Numbered from the stretch's first letter, positions 15,804 through 23,585 are shown. The stretch: 64,000 nucleotides of DNA from Paenibacillus sp. CF384 (GCF_900106745.1 NZ_FNNV01000001.1:744001-808000), one strand, 5' to 3'. Numbers and translations are program-made. The notes: a model not told the origin generated them from the sequence alone.

Positions 15804-16709
15804 TTAATCTTCAGTAATTAGAGGTTTGGTTTCATCTAGCTGCTCTTTATTAAAAACTAACTCCCCACGAGTCCAAAATCCCTTTTGTATGTAACCATCT
15901 CGATGACTTTTGGTGCCATATCCGTGTTCTAAGTTATCTTGCCAACCGCCTTCAAAAACAGTACCGTCACTCCACTTATAAATTCCTTTTCCATGAAATA
16001 GCCCATCTTTCCATTCTCCCCCGTAACGATCACCATTGGCATACTCTTTAACACCGATCCCGTATTCGCTATCATTAAACCATTGCCCTTCATACGTAGA
16101 CCCATCGCACCAACGATAAAGTCCGGTTCCCGACTTCATTCCATTTTTGATCTGCCCTCGATAGGTCTCACCTGATTCATATTCAATATAAAACATATTC
16201 TCTTTTTCAGATTCCCAAATACCCTCAACCATTTTGTCGTCAATTTGGATAATGGATCTTATTACAGTGGATTGTGTCACTTGTTCGGGTGGAGTAACCA
16301 GCGTTGATTTTTGGACCTTAAGCAATAAAGGGGGCGGAGTATATTGATCGTTCACGAAGGTCTTATAATACCAAACCGTTATATCATAAATCTCCATCAC
16401 AAGTTTCTGTACTTGACTAGACTCAATAAAAATAGAACTCTCATTCGTATCAAAATATTCTAACTGTTTCAACGTAGTCAGCATTTGATTGGGCAGGATT
16501 TCAATATTCATTATTGCGGCTAAGTTCGTAAATGAGCTCACATCGTCAATTTCCACATTTTCATTCTCTAAAATCTTTTTAACCAGTATCCGCGCTATCT
16601 CTTTTAAGTGATTCAAAGCAAGAACGTGATCGAAATCCATGATTTGCTCAGCTTGATCAGCTAAAATATAGATATCCGGCAGCTCATTTTCAAATCCTTT
16701 AAAGCTCAT
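15804..16709 (-). CDS. MORN-repeat protein with a DUF4145-like N-terminus
   Basis: 301 residues. The N-terminal 120 residues are helical (ILADQAEQIMDFDHVLALNH, then a KEIARILVKKIL helix), resembling DUF4145-type helical domains found next to nucleases; this part is tentative. From about 180 to 275 there are at least four MORN repeats: GQIKNGMKSGTGLYRW, YEGQWFNDSEYGIGVKEY, YGGEWKDGLFHGKGIYKW and FEGGWQDNLEHGYGTKSH. MORN repeats often bind lipids or proteins. AAGGAGGCAATAA precedes the ATG. Single gene with an unknown role. Confidence 0.82.
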   Translation of the reverse strand: MSFKGFENELPDIYILADQAEQIMDFDHVLALNHLKEIARILVKKILENENVEIDDVSSFTNLAAIMNIEILPNQMLTTLKQLEYFDTNESSIFIESSQVQKLVMEIYDITVWYYKTFVNDQYTPPPLLLKVQKSTLVTPPEQVTQSTVIRSIIQIDDKMVEGIWESEKENMFYIEYESGETYRGQIKNGMKSGTGLYRWCDGSTYEGQWFNDSEYGIGVKEYANGDRYGGEWKDGLFHGKGIYKWSDGTVFEGGWQDNLEHGYGTKSHRDGYIQKGFWTRGELVFNKEQLDETKPLITED

Positions 16710-16809
16710 TTATTGCCTCCTTAAATTCAACCTCTTCCATTATTTTCTTCATACGCCTCATACTATCCTGCACGTGTCTCAGTCTCTGCAGAGCACACGT
16801 TACGAATAA

Positions 16810-16884
16810 AAAAGAAGCAGCATCAAGCGAATCATCGCTGTGCTGCTTCCTTATAAGGGCAGAATCCATTAGCTCAACAAACAC
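16810..16884 (-). repeat. Cassette-boundary element copy 16 (hairpin plus box)
   Basis: Perfect arms GAAGCAGCA (16814-16822) and TGCTGCTTC (16841-16849), then AAGGGCAGAATCCATTAGCT with a drifted core (CCATTAG). It starts 8 bases after the stop of the SDR gene. A 61-codon frame across it (16699-16884) is treated as spurious. Confidence 0.55.
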
Positions 16885-16885
16885 T

Positions 16886-17860
16886 CTACTGTGGGAGCTT
16901 TACGGAAGTTAACTTTTCACTCAATTGCCAGAGCTGCTCTGCTAAAGCCGGATCAACCGCCCAAGGGAGAACGCCTGAGAGTTTCTGACTGAGCCCCTGT
17001 GTACCTTCCAAACCAATGACCTCAGCAATATCGACGTCCAAACAGTAGACTCCGCCTTTTCCTTCGAGCTCAGGACTTGTTGCGCACCATACACTCGTAG
17101 CTGCCCCTTGCTCCGTCGTCTTTAATTCCCCGGAAGCAGCAGCTATCGTTTCCTCTTCGGACATATATCGTACTAAATCGGTCATGATTCTGCCTGGATG
17201 TACCGAGAATGCGCGAATACCATAAGCTTGCCCGCGCTTGTCCAGAGCGACGGCGAAGAGTGCATTCGCTGATTTGGACTGGCCGTAAGCCTTCCATTTG
17301 TCGTATTCACGTTTCTCGAAGTTCGGATCCTCAAAATCAACGCCGCCGAAGCGCACGCCAGTGGAGGAAACAGAAACTACTCGTGCTTTTCCCGCTTTCC
17401 TCAGGGCAGGCCACAGTCGTAACGTCAACTGAAAGTGACCCAAATGATTAGTTGCGAATTGAGATTCGTAGCCGCGTGCATCACGTACGAGCGGCGGAGC
17501 CATGATCCCGGCGTTATTGATCAGGATATCCAGCTGCCGACCGGATGCCAAGAATCGACTCGCAAAAGCGTCGATCGAAGCCGGATCGATCAAGTCCAGC
17601 TCTTCCAGTTCAACACGTGGAATTCCGATTATCGAAGCACGAGCTTTCTCAGGTGTGCGCGCGGGAACAATAACTGTCGCCCCTGCTTCTGCCAACGCTT
17701 TAGTCGTTTCAAGTCCGACACCGGAATAGCCGCCGGTAACGATAACAATCTTACCGGTCAAATCTTGACCGATCAGTACTTCACGCGCTGTTGTATGAGA
17801 ATCAAATCCTGATAATATTGGTTTTTGCGGTGTCATTGTATAGTTGCGATCTGCGCTCAT
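16886..17860 (-). CDS. Short-chain dehydrogenase/reductase (SDR) family oxidoreductase
   Basis: 324-residue NAD(P)-dependent oxidoreductase. Rossmann motif VTGGYSGVGLE (about 38-48), the NNAG motif in LDILINNAGIMA (about 105-116), catalytic Ser in VVSVSSTG and the YxxxK pair in YGQSKSANALFA (about 187-198). Longer than classical SDRs at both ends, like retinol-dehydrogenase-type oxidoreductases. It begins one base after the stop of the MerR regulator gene, so the two form an operon and the regulator very likely controls it. Substrate unknown. Confidence 0.9.
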   Translation of the reverse strand: MSADRNYTMTPQKPILSGFDSHTTAREVLIGQDLTGKIVIVTGGYSGVGLETTKALAEAGATVIVPARTPEKARASIIGIPRVELEELDLIDPASIDAFASRFLASGRQLDILINNAGIMAPPLVRDARGYESQFATNHLGHFQLTLRLWPALRKAGKARVVSVSSTGVRFGGVDFEDPNFEKREYDKWKAYGQSKSANALFAVALDKRGQAYGIRAFSVHPGRIMTDLVRYMSEEETIAAASGELKTTEQGAATSVWCATSPELEGKGGVYCLDVDIAEVIGLEGTQGLSQKLSGVLPWAVDPALAEQLWQLSEKLTSVKLPQ

Positions 17861-17861
17861 T

Positions 17862-18242
17862 TCATTCGCCTCCTAAGTTTAACTGCTCCATTAATTGATA
17901 GAAATGATCGATTTTATAATTGACGACATCCAAAGATGCCTGAATCTCCTTCAGCTGCATTTCGATGTTAAGCTTATGTGCACAGAGTACGCGGTAACAA
18001 TTTACATATTGTTTAGTGGTTGCCAGAGACATATAGGTTTCGATCTCCTTAAGCGGCATGCCGGTTCGCTTGAGGTGTGAGATGAACGTTAACCGTTCAA
18101 GATGAATGGTTCCATATTCCCTTCTACCGTGATCATTCAACTTGGTCGGCGGCAGAAGCCCGAGCTTGCCATAATAACGTATCGTATCGTAACTCAGGTT
18201 CGTCTTTTGTGAGATTTCTGCGATTGAATAGATGGACTCCAT
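17862..18242 (-). CDS. MerR family transcriptional regulator
   Basis: 126-residue MerR regulator. Winged-helix DNA-binding part: MESIYSIAEISQKTNLSYDT, then IRYYGKLGLLPPTK and REYGTIHLERL (1-55). The C-terminal dimerising coiled coil ends EQLNLGGE. No Cys pair for metal sensing is visible, so a small organic or redox signal is more likely. The ATG at 18240-18242 is chosen because GAAGGGAGGGGCACC precedes it; the frame is open to 18266. First gene of the operon with the SDR gene. Confidence 0.9.
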   Translation of the reverse strand: MESIYSIAEISQKTNLSYDTIRYYGKLGLLPPTKLNDHGRREYGTIHLERLTFISHLKRTGMPLKEIETYMSLATTKQYVNCYRVLCAHKLNIEMQLKEIQASLDVVNYKIDHFYQLMEQLNLGGE

Positions 18243-18285
18243 GGTGCCCCTCCCTTCTACATTCATGTTCCTTGTTACGTTTTCA

Positions 18286-18316
18286 ATCGTAACTCATGGA
18301 GTAAACTCCATGTAAA
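18286..18316 (-). promoter_or_regulatory. MerR-type promoter with palindromic operator
   Basis: Gene-strand -35 TTTACA (18311-18316) and -10 TACGAT (18286-18291) are separated by 19 bases. The spacer contains the palindrome CATGGAGT-TT-ACTCCATG (18295-18312). An overlong 19-base spacer filled by an inverted repeat is the signature of MerR-activated promoters. It lies about 45 bases upstream of the merR-like ATG, implying autoregulation of the MerR-SDR operon. Confidence 0.75.
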
Positions 18317-18395
18317 GGGATAATCTCAATATTTCTCTTGCCCATTCTTTTTATACAAGAAAAATATTAAGGAGAACAACACAAAAAACATACAA

Positions 18396-18422
18396 AATAA
18401 CCCCTGATGATCAGGGGTTATT
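18396..18422 (-). terminator. Rho-independent terminator after the GAPDH gene
   Basis: Perfect 12-base arms AATAACCCCTGA (18396-18407) and TCAGGGGTTATT (18411-18422) with a 3-base loop. The minus-strand continuation TTTTGTATG is moderately U-rich. It ends the GAPDH transcript and may also end any plus-strand readthrough. Confidence 0.8.
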
Positions 18423-18438
18423 ATCATTTGCAATTCCG

Positions 18439-19437
18439 TTATTTATTCGCCAAGAAAGCGGCAACCTCCGCCAGACGGGTAGCGAATCCCCATTCATTGT
18501 CGTACCAAGTTGCAATGGATAAGAGATCACCTTCCACGTGCGTGAGCGGCAGATCAATGATTGACGTATGCGGATCACCGACAATGCGCGACGACGCCCA
18601 TTCTCCTTCAAGTACATCCATTACGCCTTTCAGGTCGCCTTCACGCGAGGCGCGGCGGAACATATCATTCACTTCCTGCACTGTGCATGGCTTCTCCGTT
18701 ATCAGGTTTAGCTCGGCGATGCTCCCCGTACGGGTTGGTATGCGGTATGCTTTGCCCGTGATCTGCAGATCCGGCCAGATGAACTTGAGGGCCTTGGCCG
18801 CTCCGGACGAAGACGGGATGATGTTCTCGGCCGCAGCCCAGGAGTCCCGGCGGTCACGCATCGGCTGATCCGTCAATGATTGCGTGTTCGTATAGGAATG
18901 GACCGTAGAGAACAGCCCGAATTTAATCCCATAATTTTCTTTGACCAGCTTTATGACGGCGGCCAACGCGTTAGTCGTGCAACTAGCTACGCTGATGATT
19001 CGGTGCTTATCAGGATCAAAACTGTCGAGATTAATCCCCTTCAGCAGTACAGCGTCGCAATCGTCGAGGGATTTGCTTGGCCCGCTAATCAGAACGCGTT
19101 TCGCTCCTCGGTCGAGATGTACCTGTGCGACGGAACGGACAACGGCACGGCCAGTGCAATCGACGACCAGATCCACACCAAGCTCCTTCCAATCCGGTAC
19201 TTCCTGCAATGCATTTATATAAATAATCTCTCGTCCGCCGATGATCATCGTGCCTTCTCTGGCGGATACGTCCTCATGCCAACGCTTATAGTTTGAATCC
19301 ACTTCGAACAGCGCAGCAAGCGTGCCTTCGTCCTTAATATCGGATATAGAAAGTGGAACGAAGAGCTTATCCTGAAGCGCTACGCGTAACATTATCCTGC
19401 CAATGCGCCCAAATCCAAAAATTGCAATTTTGCCCAT
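18439..19437 (-). CDS. gap: Glyceraldehyde-3-phosphate dehydrogenase (divergent type I paralogue)
   Basis: 332-residue GAPDH that would interconvert glyceraldehyde-3-phosphate and 1,3-bisphosphoglycerate. Nucleotide-binding FGFGRIGR (7-14), Asp 33 in SISDIKD where NAD-preferring enzymes carry Asp, catalytic Cys 153 in SVASCTTNALAAV and His 180 in FSTVHSYTN. The substrate-binding stretch reads PTRTGSIAELNL rather than the common PTPTGSVVDL. It is monocistronic with its own terminator and is not next to pgk/tpi, so it is probably an accessory paralogue rather than the main glycolytic enzyme. TGGAGGTTGAATC precedes the ATG. Confidence 0.92.
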   Translation of the reverse strand: MGKIAIFGFGRIGRIMLRVALQDKLFVPLSISDIKDEGTLAALFEVDSNYKRWHEDVSAREGTMIIGGREIIYINALQEVPDWKELGVDLVVDCTGRAVVRSVAQVHLDRGAKRVLISGPSKSLDDCDAVLLKGINLDSFDPDKHRIISVASCTTNALAAVIKLVKENYGIKFGLFSTVHSYTNTQSLTDQPMRDRRDSWAAAENIIPSSSGAAKALKFIWPDLQITGKAYRIPTRTGSIAELNLITEKPCTVQEVNDMFRRASREGDLKGVMDVLEGEWASSRIVGDPHTSIIDLPLTHVEGDLLSIATWYDNEWGFATRLAEVAAFLANK

Positions 19438-19828
19438 GATTCAACCTCCATCTGCATGTTATTGTCAACGGGAATAGTGTACACATATTTAGCTGACCTA
19501 AGTCATCAGGTAGCACCATATCTTTGAGGTTGATACTTTTTTAATAAACGTCATTTTCCATAAATCCTTAGAGAATAAGTACTGCAATTCGGCTTCGGAG
19601 AGAACTTGCAATGAATTATTAAATTAAGCGTTTCGTAAACGTCTCCTAAGAATAATCACCCTTCAATGATATCGTCGAAGAACCCTAACCGTCCCCTCCC
19701 CAAGGTTTTAAATTTTGCATAGTCCTTATCTTGATGCGTCGGGGGCAAAAAGAAACCACATGGGAGTTGTTGCACTCGCATGTGGTGAGATATTGCAAAG
19801 GTTCTTAAACAGTCTTGCCTTGAATTGT
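19438..19828. other. Intergenic region with a possible small gene remnant
   Basis: 391 bases. It holds the terminator at 19745-19786 and, on the minus strand, a short open frame ending at 19656-19658 that reads PPTHQDKDYAKFKTLGRG then RLGFFDDIIEG. That frame has no start codon with a ribosome binding site and may be the tail of a lost gene. No boundary box was found. Confidence 0.35.
19745..19786 (-). terminator. Rho-independent terminator
   Basis: Minus-strand hairpin ACCACATG(C)GAGT ... ACTC(C)CATGTGGT (19755-19786), followed by TTTCTTTTTG. It ends the transcript of the small membrane gene at 19829 and probably the whole RHS/RDD unit. Confidence 0.8.
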
Positions 19829-20047
19829 TTAACTTAAAATTGAGCCGTCAATTAAATTCAATAAAGCAATAAATATTATTAAAATACCCCAAATTCGATT
19901 AAGTATTTTCATAGCCTTATGTCCAGAAGAAGGGGGTGTAAATTTCCCTTTCTTCAAGTCATAAGCCCTGCGAGATATCATCCATATTTTCACAGGAAAA
20001 ATAAAGAATAATAGCCCTATACAAATCAGCAATATTGATAATAACAT
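19829..20047 (-). CDS. Small membrane protein (72 aa)
   Basis: Two predicted transmembrane helices: residues 2-22 (LLSILLICIGLLFFIFPVKI) and 48-68 (IWGILIIFIALLNLIDGS), linked by a basic cytoplasmic loop (SRRAYDLKKGKFTPPSSGHK). No named family. It follows the split RDD gene by 13 bases and precedes a terminator, so it is the last gene of the RHS-tail unit. It could be part of an immunity function, but that is inference from position. Confidence 0.65.
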   Translation of the reverse strand: MLLSILLICIGLLFFIFPVKIWMISRRAYDLKKGKFTPPSSGHKAMKILNRIWGILIIFIALLNLIDGSILS

Positions 20048-20060
20048 ATATCTTCCCCAC

Positions 20061-20318
20061 CTATTCTTCCACTACTTTTGTTTTTGCTACTAAATCCCCG
20101 ACTCTCAATCTATCTTTATTAAACATGATTAAAAGTACCCCAGGAAATAAGAACTGATCCACCAGCCTAAAAATGTTTCTTATAAACAATTGAAGATTAT
20201 TGATTTTACCCCCATTCATTGAAATGATACGAAGTCTAAATAGAATCTTTCCAGGGGTTCTATTTAAAGTTATCTCAAATATCAGGAAGTAAAGACCAAT
20301 TAAAAACGAAATTACCAC
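20061..20318 (-). CDS. RDD family membrane protein, C-terminal part (frameshifted gene)
   Basis: 85-codon frame covering the conserved RDD core NRTPGKILFRLRIISMNGGK (about residues 19-38) and the end RLRVGDLVAKTKVVEE. The N-terminal third lies in another frame at 20318-20464. Inserting one T into the seven-T run (gene strand ATGTTTTTTTATAG) joins the two into a normal 134-residue RDD protein. Apparent start is GTG without a good ribosome binding site, so this half is not an independent gene. RDD proteins are 2-3 helix membrane proteins of unclear function. Confidence 0.75.
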   Translation of the reverse strand: MVISFLIGLYFLIFEITLNRTPGKILFRLRIISMNGGKINNLQLFIRNIFRLVDQFLFPGVLLIMFNKDRLRVGDLVAKTKVVEE

Positions 20319-20464
20319 TATAAAAAAACATTTGAAAATAAACCAGGAACTGAATTCTTTAATTGAACTAGCTTATTAAAATTAATCCATAATAGCGGAC
20401 TTATTACAGAAGACAAAATTAAAGAATCAATAACAACAGCAAATAAGCGCTTAAAGTAGTACAC
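20318..20464 (-). CDS. RDD family membrane protein, N-terminal part (frameshifted gene)
   Basis: 48-residue frame starting at GTG (20462-20464) with AAGGAGAGAGACA upstream. It reads MYYFKRLFAVVIDSLILSSV then ISPLLWINFN. R-L-F-A-V-V-I-D is the first conserved Arg/Asp signature of RDD proteins, absent from the C-terminal fragment. The frame stops at TAG (20318-20320) directly after the T-run. Together with 20061-20318 it is one gene of 20061-20464 interrupted by a single-base difference. The start lies about 12 bases downstream of the RHS-tail stop. Confidence 0.7.
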   Translation of the reverse strand: MYYFKRLFAVVIDSLILSSVISPLLWINFNKLVQLKNSVPGLFSNVFL

Positions 20465-20475
20465 TGTCTCTCTCC

Positions 20476-21483
20476 TTATTTAAGAAAATTTCGAATATCA
20501 CTAAATAATACATCAGGATCAATCGACAGAGTTATCTCTCCCCCAGGACCCTCCCACCAACCAAAGCTAGTTTCTAAAGTCGCATCTACAAGGTCATCCT
20601 TTTGCCCCCAACCGATTTGATGATCCCCCCAAAACGCAGCTGCGGTATAAGAACCCTCTTCTTTTCCATAAACATCAATAAATTTACTACCTGTAATTTT
20701 AATTCCGACATCATAAGCGAAATTTAAACTTAACTCCATGGTTTGTCCACATTTAAGATAGACGTCACAGGAGTCGTAAAATTTGAATGGAGTAAATTCT
20801 ACTCCAATTCCCATAACCTTTGCTTTTATCGCCGCTCCAGTTCCGAGCTTACCCGTTATATTTATAGCTTGACCATTAGAGGCAGCGGCTAACTTCTGGT
20901 CTACCAATTTCCAATATTCACTCATGTCTAAATCTTGAGCTGTCATGTAAAGTCCAATAGGTTTATAATTATCTTTCTCTTTTTGGCCAATATGTTGATA
21001 ATCAGGTGTCCAGGTCGAGCCGTTAACATTACCTTTTACACCACCCCCATCTTTCCCACCATTACATGTGCCTGCATGAGAATATTGACCTTTCGCTGAT
21101 GTACACCAATGCCCAGTAGGATCAGAATAAATCAACGGATTATTATGCACGTAGGTGTATAGATTGAGAGAAAGTGGATTATTAATCTTACCTTCATACG
21201 TATCCTCTGTAGTAAAACGACCATTAGATGGATCATAATAACGAGCTCTAAGATAAATTAATCCAGACTCATCATCATAAATCTCTCCAGTATACTTAAA
21301 CGGGTTATTAAAGTTTTTATTGGGATTGGAAGACTCGGATGTGATATTCCCCCAAATATCGAAACTATACTTCTTCAGAACATCGTGACTTGCATCCGAA
21401 TCCACAATTGTCTCGACATCACCATGCCCATTGTAAAGGTAATACCCTCCTCTTGAATTTGTATTATCAAATCTATAAAGCAA
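20476..21483 (-). CDS. Orphan RHS-repeat C-terminal fragment with variable tip domain
   Basis: 335 codons in frame. Residues about 1-125 are the conserved RHS core end: YNGHGDVETIVD, KYSFDIWGN, GLIYLRARYYDPSNGRF and LYTYVHNNPLIYSDPTGHW. After this junction a unique about 210-residue C-terminal region begins; in full RHS/WapA proteins this is the toxic tip. The tip has no motif I recognise (several GTGAAIKAKV/IGVEFTPF strands). Only the end of an RHS protein is present: there is no ATG, and the frame simply opens near TTG 21481-21483. It is likely a displaced orphan tip module. Confidence 0.8.
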   Translation of the reverse strand: MLYRFDNTNSRGGYYLYNGHGDVETIVDSDASHDVLKKYSFDIWGNITSESSNPNKNFNNPFKYTGEIYDDESGLIYLRARYYDPSNGRFTTEDTYEGKINNPLSLNLYTYVHNNPLIYSDPTGHWCTSAKGQYSHAGTCNGGKDGGGVKGNVNGSTWTPDYQHIGQKEKDNYKPIGLYMTAQDLDMSEYWKLVDQKLAAASNGQAINITGKLGTGAAIKAKVMGIGVEFTPFKFYDSCDVYLKCGQTMELSLNFAYDVGIKITGSKFIDVYGKEEGSYTAAAFWGDHQIGWGQKDDLVDATLETSFGWWEGPGGEITLSIDPDVLFSDIRNFLK

Positions 21484-21497
21484 GTCTTCTAAATTGC

Positions 21498-21552
21498 AAA
21501 AAAAGGCCTAAGAATGCTCACCAGGCCCTTCAGCTATGATACGATCTTAGGC
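21498..21552 (-). terminator. Putative terminator with a long loop
   Basis: Arms GCCTAAGA (21506-21513) and TCTTAGGC (21545-21552) separated by 31 bases. On the minus strand the hairpin is followed by seven T (21498-21504). The long loop makes it less certain. It separates the orphan RHS fragment from the lipoprotein gene upstream. Confidence 0.45.
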
Positions 21553-21669
21553 TATTAACCGTTACTCACATTATTTTGAAATTACAAATTTCTTTTATCA
21601 GTTACAATCTATATTTTTGTGGGTTATGGCATCAATTGAGACTTGATAGAACTCATAAAAGACACAAAA

Positions 21670-21691
21670 AAAGCCGCAAAATAGCGGCTTT
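21670..21691 (-). terminator. Rho-independent terminator after the 166-aa lipoprotein gene
   Basis: Arms AAAGCCGC and GCGGCTTT with a 6-base loop (21670-21691), followed on the minus strand by a run of seven T. Placed 20 bases after the stop of the gene at 21712. Confidence 0.85.
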
Positions 21692-21711
21692 CCATCATTT
21701 ATCGTCCATCT

Positions 21712-22212
21712 TTAGTTGGAACCTGTAATAGTAAAGCCATTTTTTGAAATCTGAAATGTTGCATCATTATATGTCTCACCATCGATCTTAAAATAATACT
21801 CCTTTAATGTAACAACCCACTCATTTGTTTTCTCTTCAATACCTAAAATAACTGGATAATAATCTTGACCGTTCTTATTGTACATGTCTTCAAATAGATG
21901 TTTTAACATCTCCTTTTCTTCATTGGTTACTTTGACTTCAGAAAGGGTAACAGGTGCATTTGATGGAAAAACATCTGATACCCCATCTTCTTTATATCTG
22001 ACCTCTACTTTAGTTCCAACTTCTAATTTGCTCTCACCTTTTTTAATAATTACATCAGGTGGTTGTTTATCTTTAGTTCCTACTACTACAGTTTTATTAT
22101 TTCCTTTTGTAAAGATATAACCTATAAAATCAGGTTCTTTTTTATTTGCACATCCATTTAAAACTAAAATGGTTGAAAGTATTATTATTGAGATAGCCAA
22201 ATGTCTAATCAT
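21712..22212 (-). CDS. Hypothetical lipoprotein (166 aa)
   Basis: Signal peptide MIRHLAISIIILSTILVLNG with Cys in LNGCANKK, a lipoprotein lipobox (LNGC, Cys 21). The mature part has a beta-rich first half (FIGYIFTKGNNKTVVVGT; KLEVGTKVEVRYKEDG) that looks like an OB/DUF3221-type fold seen in Bacillus lipoproteins, then a helix and strands. DUF3221 is my tentative family. It lies 28 bases downstream of the protease gene on the same strand, so it may accompany it. Own terminator. Confidence 0.75.
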   Translation of the reverse strand: MIRHLAISIIILSTILVLNGCANKKEPDFIGYIFTKGNNKTVVVGTKDKQPPDVIIKKGESKLEVGTKVEVRYKEDGVSDVFPSNAPVTLSEVKVTNEEKEMLKHLFEDMYNKNGQDYYPVILGIEEKTNEWVVTLKEYYFKIDGETYNDATFQISKNGFTITGSN

Positions 22213-22240
22213 CCTATCAACCCCTCAAAACTTTAGTATA

Positions 22241-22846
22241 TTAAAAGAGTATGTTTATTGTTTTTCCGGTAATAGCGCTAAGATCTATTAGTACATATTC
22301 TAACTGACAATAGAAAGCACTAGTACCAGAGTGCCCCATGTTAATTCCCTTTAACTTATTCCCGTTGTATACAGTACCCCCACTGTCACCTCCGACACTT
22401 GTGTAACTAGCTAAACGCAATTTAGTATAGTTATAGCCATCGACACTAACAGAAAAATTCTTATTTGTAATTGTTCCCATTTGTTCCGAATTAGTAGCAG
22501 TTGAAGCCCCTGACATTCTTACAACTTCACCAACAACATCCTCGCTAGCATTTTGAGTAATTTCGTATTTCCCACTAGTAGTGCTAGTTAAATATATTTT
22601 TCCTCCCTGATATGTAACATTTGATGGACCTCCACCAATAATTCCTACATCTGAATTTCCGCCTTGGTGTTTGAATGGCATTTGTCCAAGGTTAGTGGTA
22701 CCTTGATTAAAGTATGTTGATATATCAGGGCGACAATGTCCTGATGTAACCACATACTTATTCGTTCCATCTGAAACCATAAATCCAACGGAACACATGT
22801 AAGTAGTTCCGTCCTTAGGATAAGTTATTCTCACTCCCCCTTGCAT
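22241..22846 (-). CDS. Trypsin-like secreted serine protease, catalytic part (frameshifted gene)
   Basis: Chymotrypsin-fold (alpha-lytic/streptogrisin-like) catalytic domain. Within this 201-codon frame: His 37 in YVVTSGHCRP, Asp 66 in GGNSDVGIIGG and Ser 154 in SVGGDSGGTVYNG, i.e. a complete catalytic triad. The frame is open upstream to about 22973 and contains ...KAEIASTDADRTTTWNPMQG-like sequence. The prepro part is in a different frame (22950-23585). Deleting one A from the six-A run at 22973-22978 would fuse the two into a roughly 448-residue prepro-protease. Translated alone, this half would lack a signal peptide. Confidence 0.8.
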   Translation of the reverse strand: MQGGVRITYPKDGTTYMCSVGFMVSDGTNKYVVTSGHCRPDISTYFNQGTTNLGQMPFKHQGGNSDVGIIGGGPSNVTYQGGKIYLTSTTSGKYEITQNASEDVVGEVVRMSGASTATNSEQMGTITNKNFSVSVDGYNYTKLRLASYTSVGGDSGGTVYNGNKLKGINMGHSGTSAFYCQLEYVLIDLSAITGKTINILF

Positions 22847-22949
22847 TGGATTCCATGTTGTAGTGCGGTCAGCATCTGTCGAAGCTATTTCAGCCTCTTT
22901 GGCTTCAATTACGTTCCCGTACTTTTCAATTAGTTTATTCTTCTTTCCT

Positions 22950-23585
22950 TCATCTAAATCTATAACACATAATTTTTTGATTTATAACATCAGTTGCCAT
23001 ATCGTGAATGATTATTCCATCATTACTTAAGCTCTCTTTTGAATTCCATATTTTTTCATGTAAGTTATCAAGATCTTTCTCGGTTTTATCCACTTGTTTA
23101 ATAACGATCTTGCTTTTATCAGAAAACATGGACGTGATGTCATCAACACTAATTTTTGTGTTTTTCAATCCAATATTTACAATCCCACCATTTTCTTGAT
23201 CAATGTAAATAGAGTAATCTCCATTTGTTTTATTTTTAAGTTTTTCTTTTATTTTTGGGATACTGGATTCTTGAAATGCAATTCTGTTATCTAGTTCAAG
23301 TGCTTCCTCTGGAGATAAATGAACTCCATATTTTGAGCTGATGTTGTTCTTTTTTATTAAATCCTTTACTTTGTCTGTGTTCATTTCTAGTCCAAACATT
23401 TTTCTGAATTTATATTCTTTTTCATCCTCTTTTGAAAATTCAATAAAAGTAGTGCTCTCATCGTTTTTTGTGTATTGATTTTCATCTGATATTTGTTCTG
23501 CATATGCCCCGTTCATTCCTACCACCAATAAAACCAACATCAATATGAATGAAGACAATTTTTTCAACTTAGAATACATATTCAA
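22950..23585 (-). CDS. Prepro region of the split trypsin-like protease
   Basis: 211-codon frame. Signal peptide residues 1-29 (MNMYSKLKKLSSFILMLVLL then VVGMNGAYA, cleavage after AYA), then an acidic, Lys-rich propeptide (NGDYSIYIDQENGGIVNIGL) of the kind that chaperones folding and is removed autocatalytically. It ends abruptly at CYRFR just after the homopolymer AAAAAA. The catalytic domain continues in another frame at 22241-22846. The ATG at 23583-23585 is preceded by CTAAGGAGAATTTGA. Confidence 0.78.
   Translation of the reverse strand: MNMYSKLKKLSSFILMLVLLVVGMNGAYAEQISDENQYTKNDESTTFIEFSKEDEKEYKFRKMFGLEMNTDKVKDLIKKNNISSKYGVHLSPEEALELDNRIAFQESSIPKIKEKLKNKTNGDYSIYIDQENGGIVNIGLKNTKISVDDITSMFSDKSKIVIKQVDKTEKDLDNLHEKIWNSKESLSNDGIIIHDMATDVINQKIMCYRFR

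Noticed and set aside
16699-16884. Minus-strand 61-codon frame
   Set aside because: Its first half is boundary element 16 in translation and its end overlaps the ribosome binding site and start of the MORN gene.
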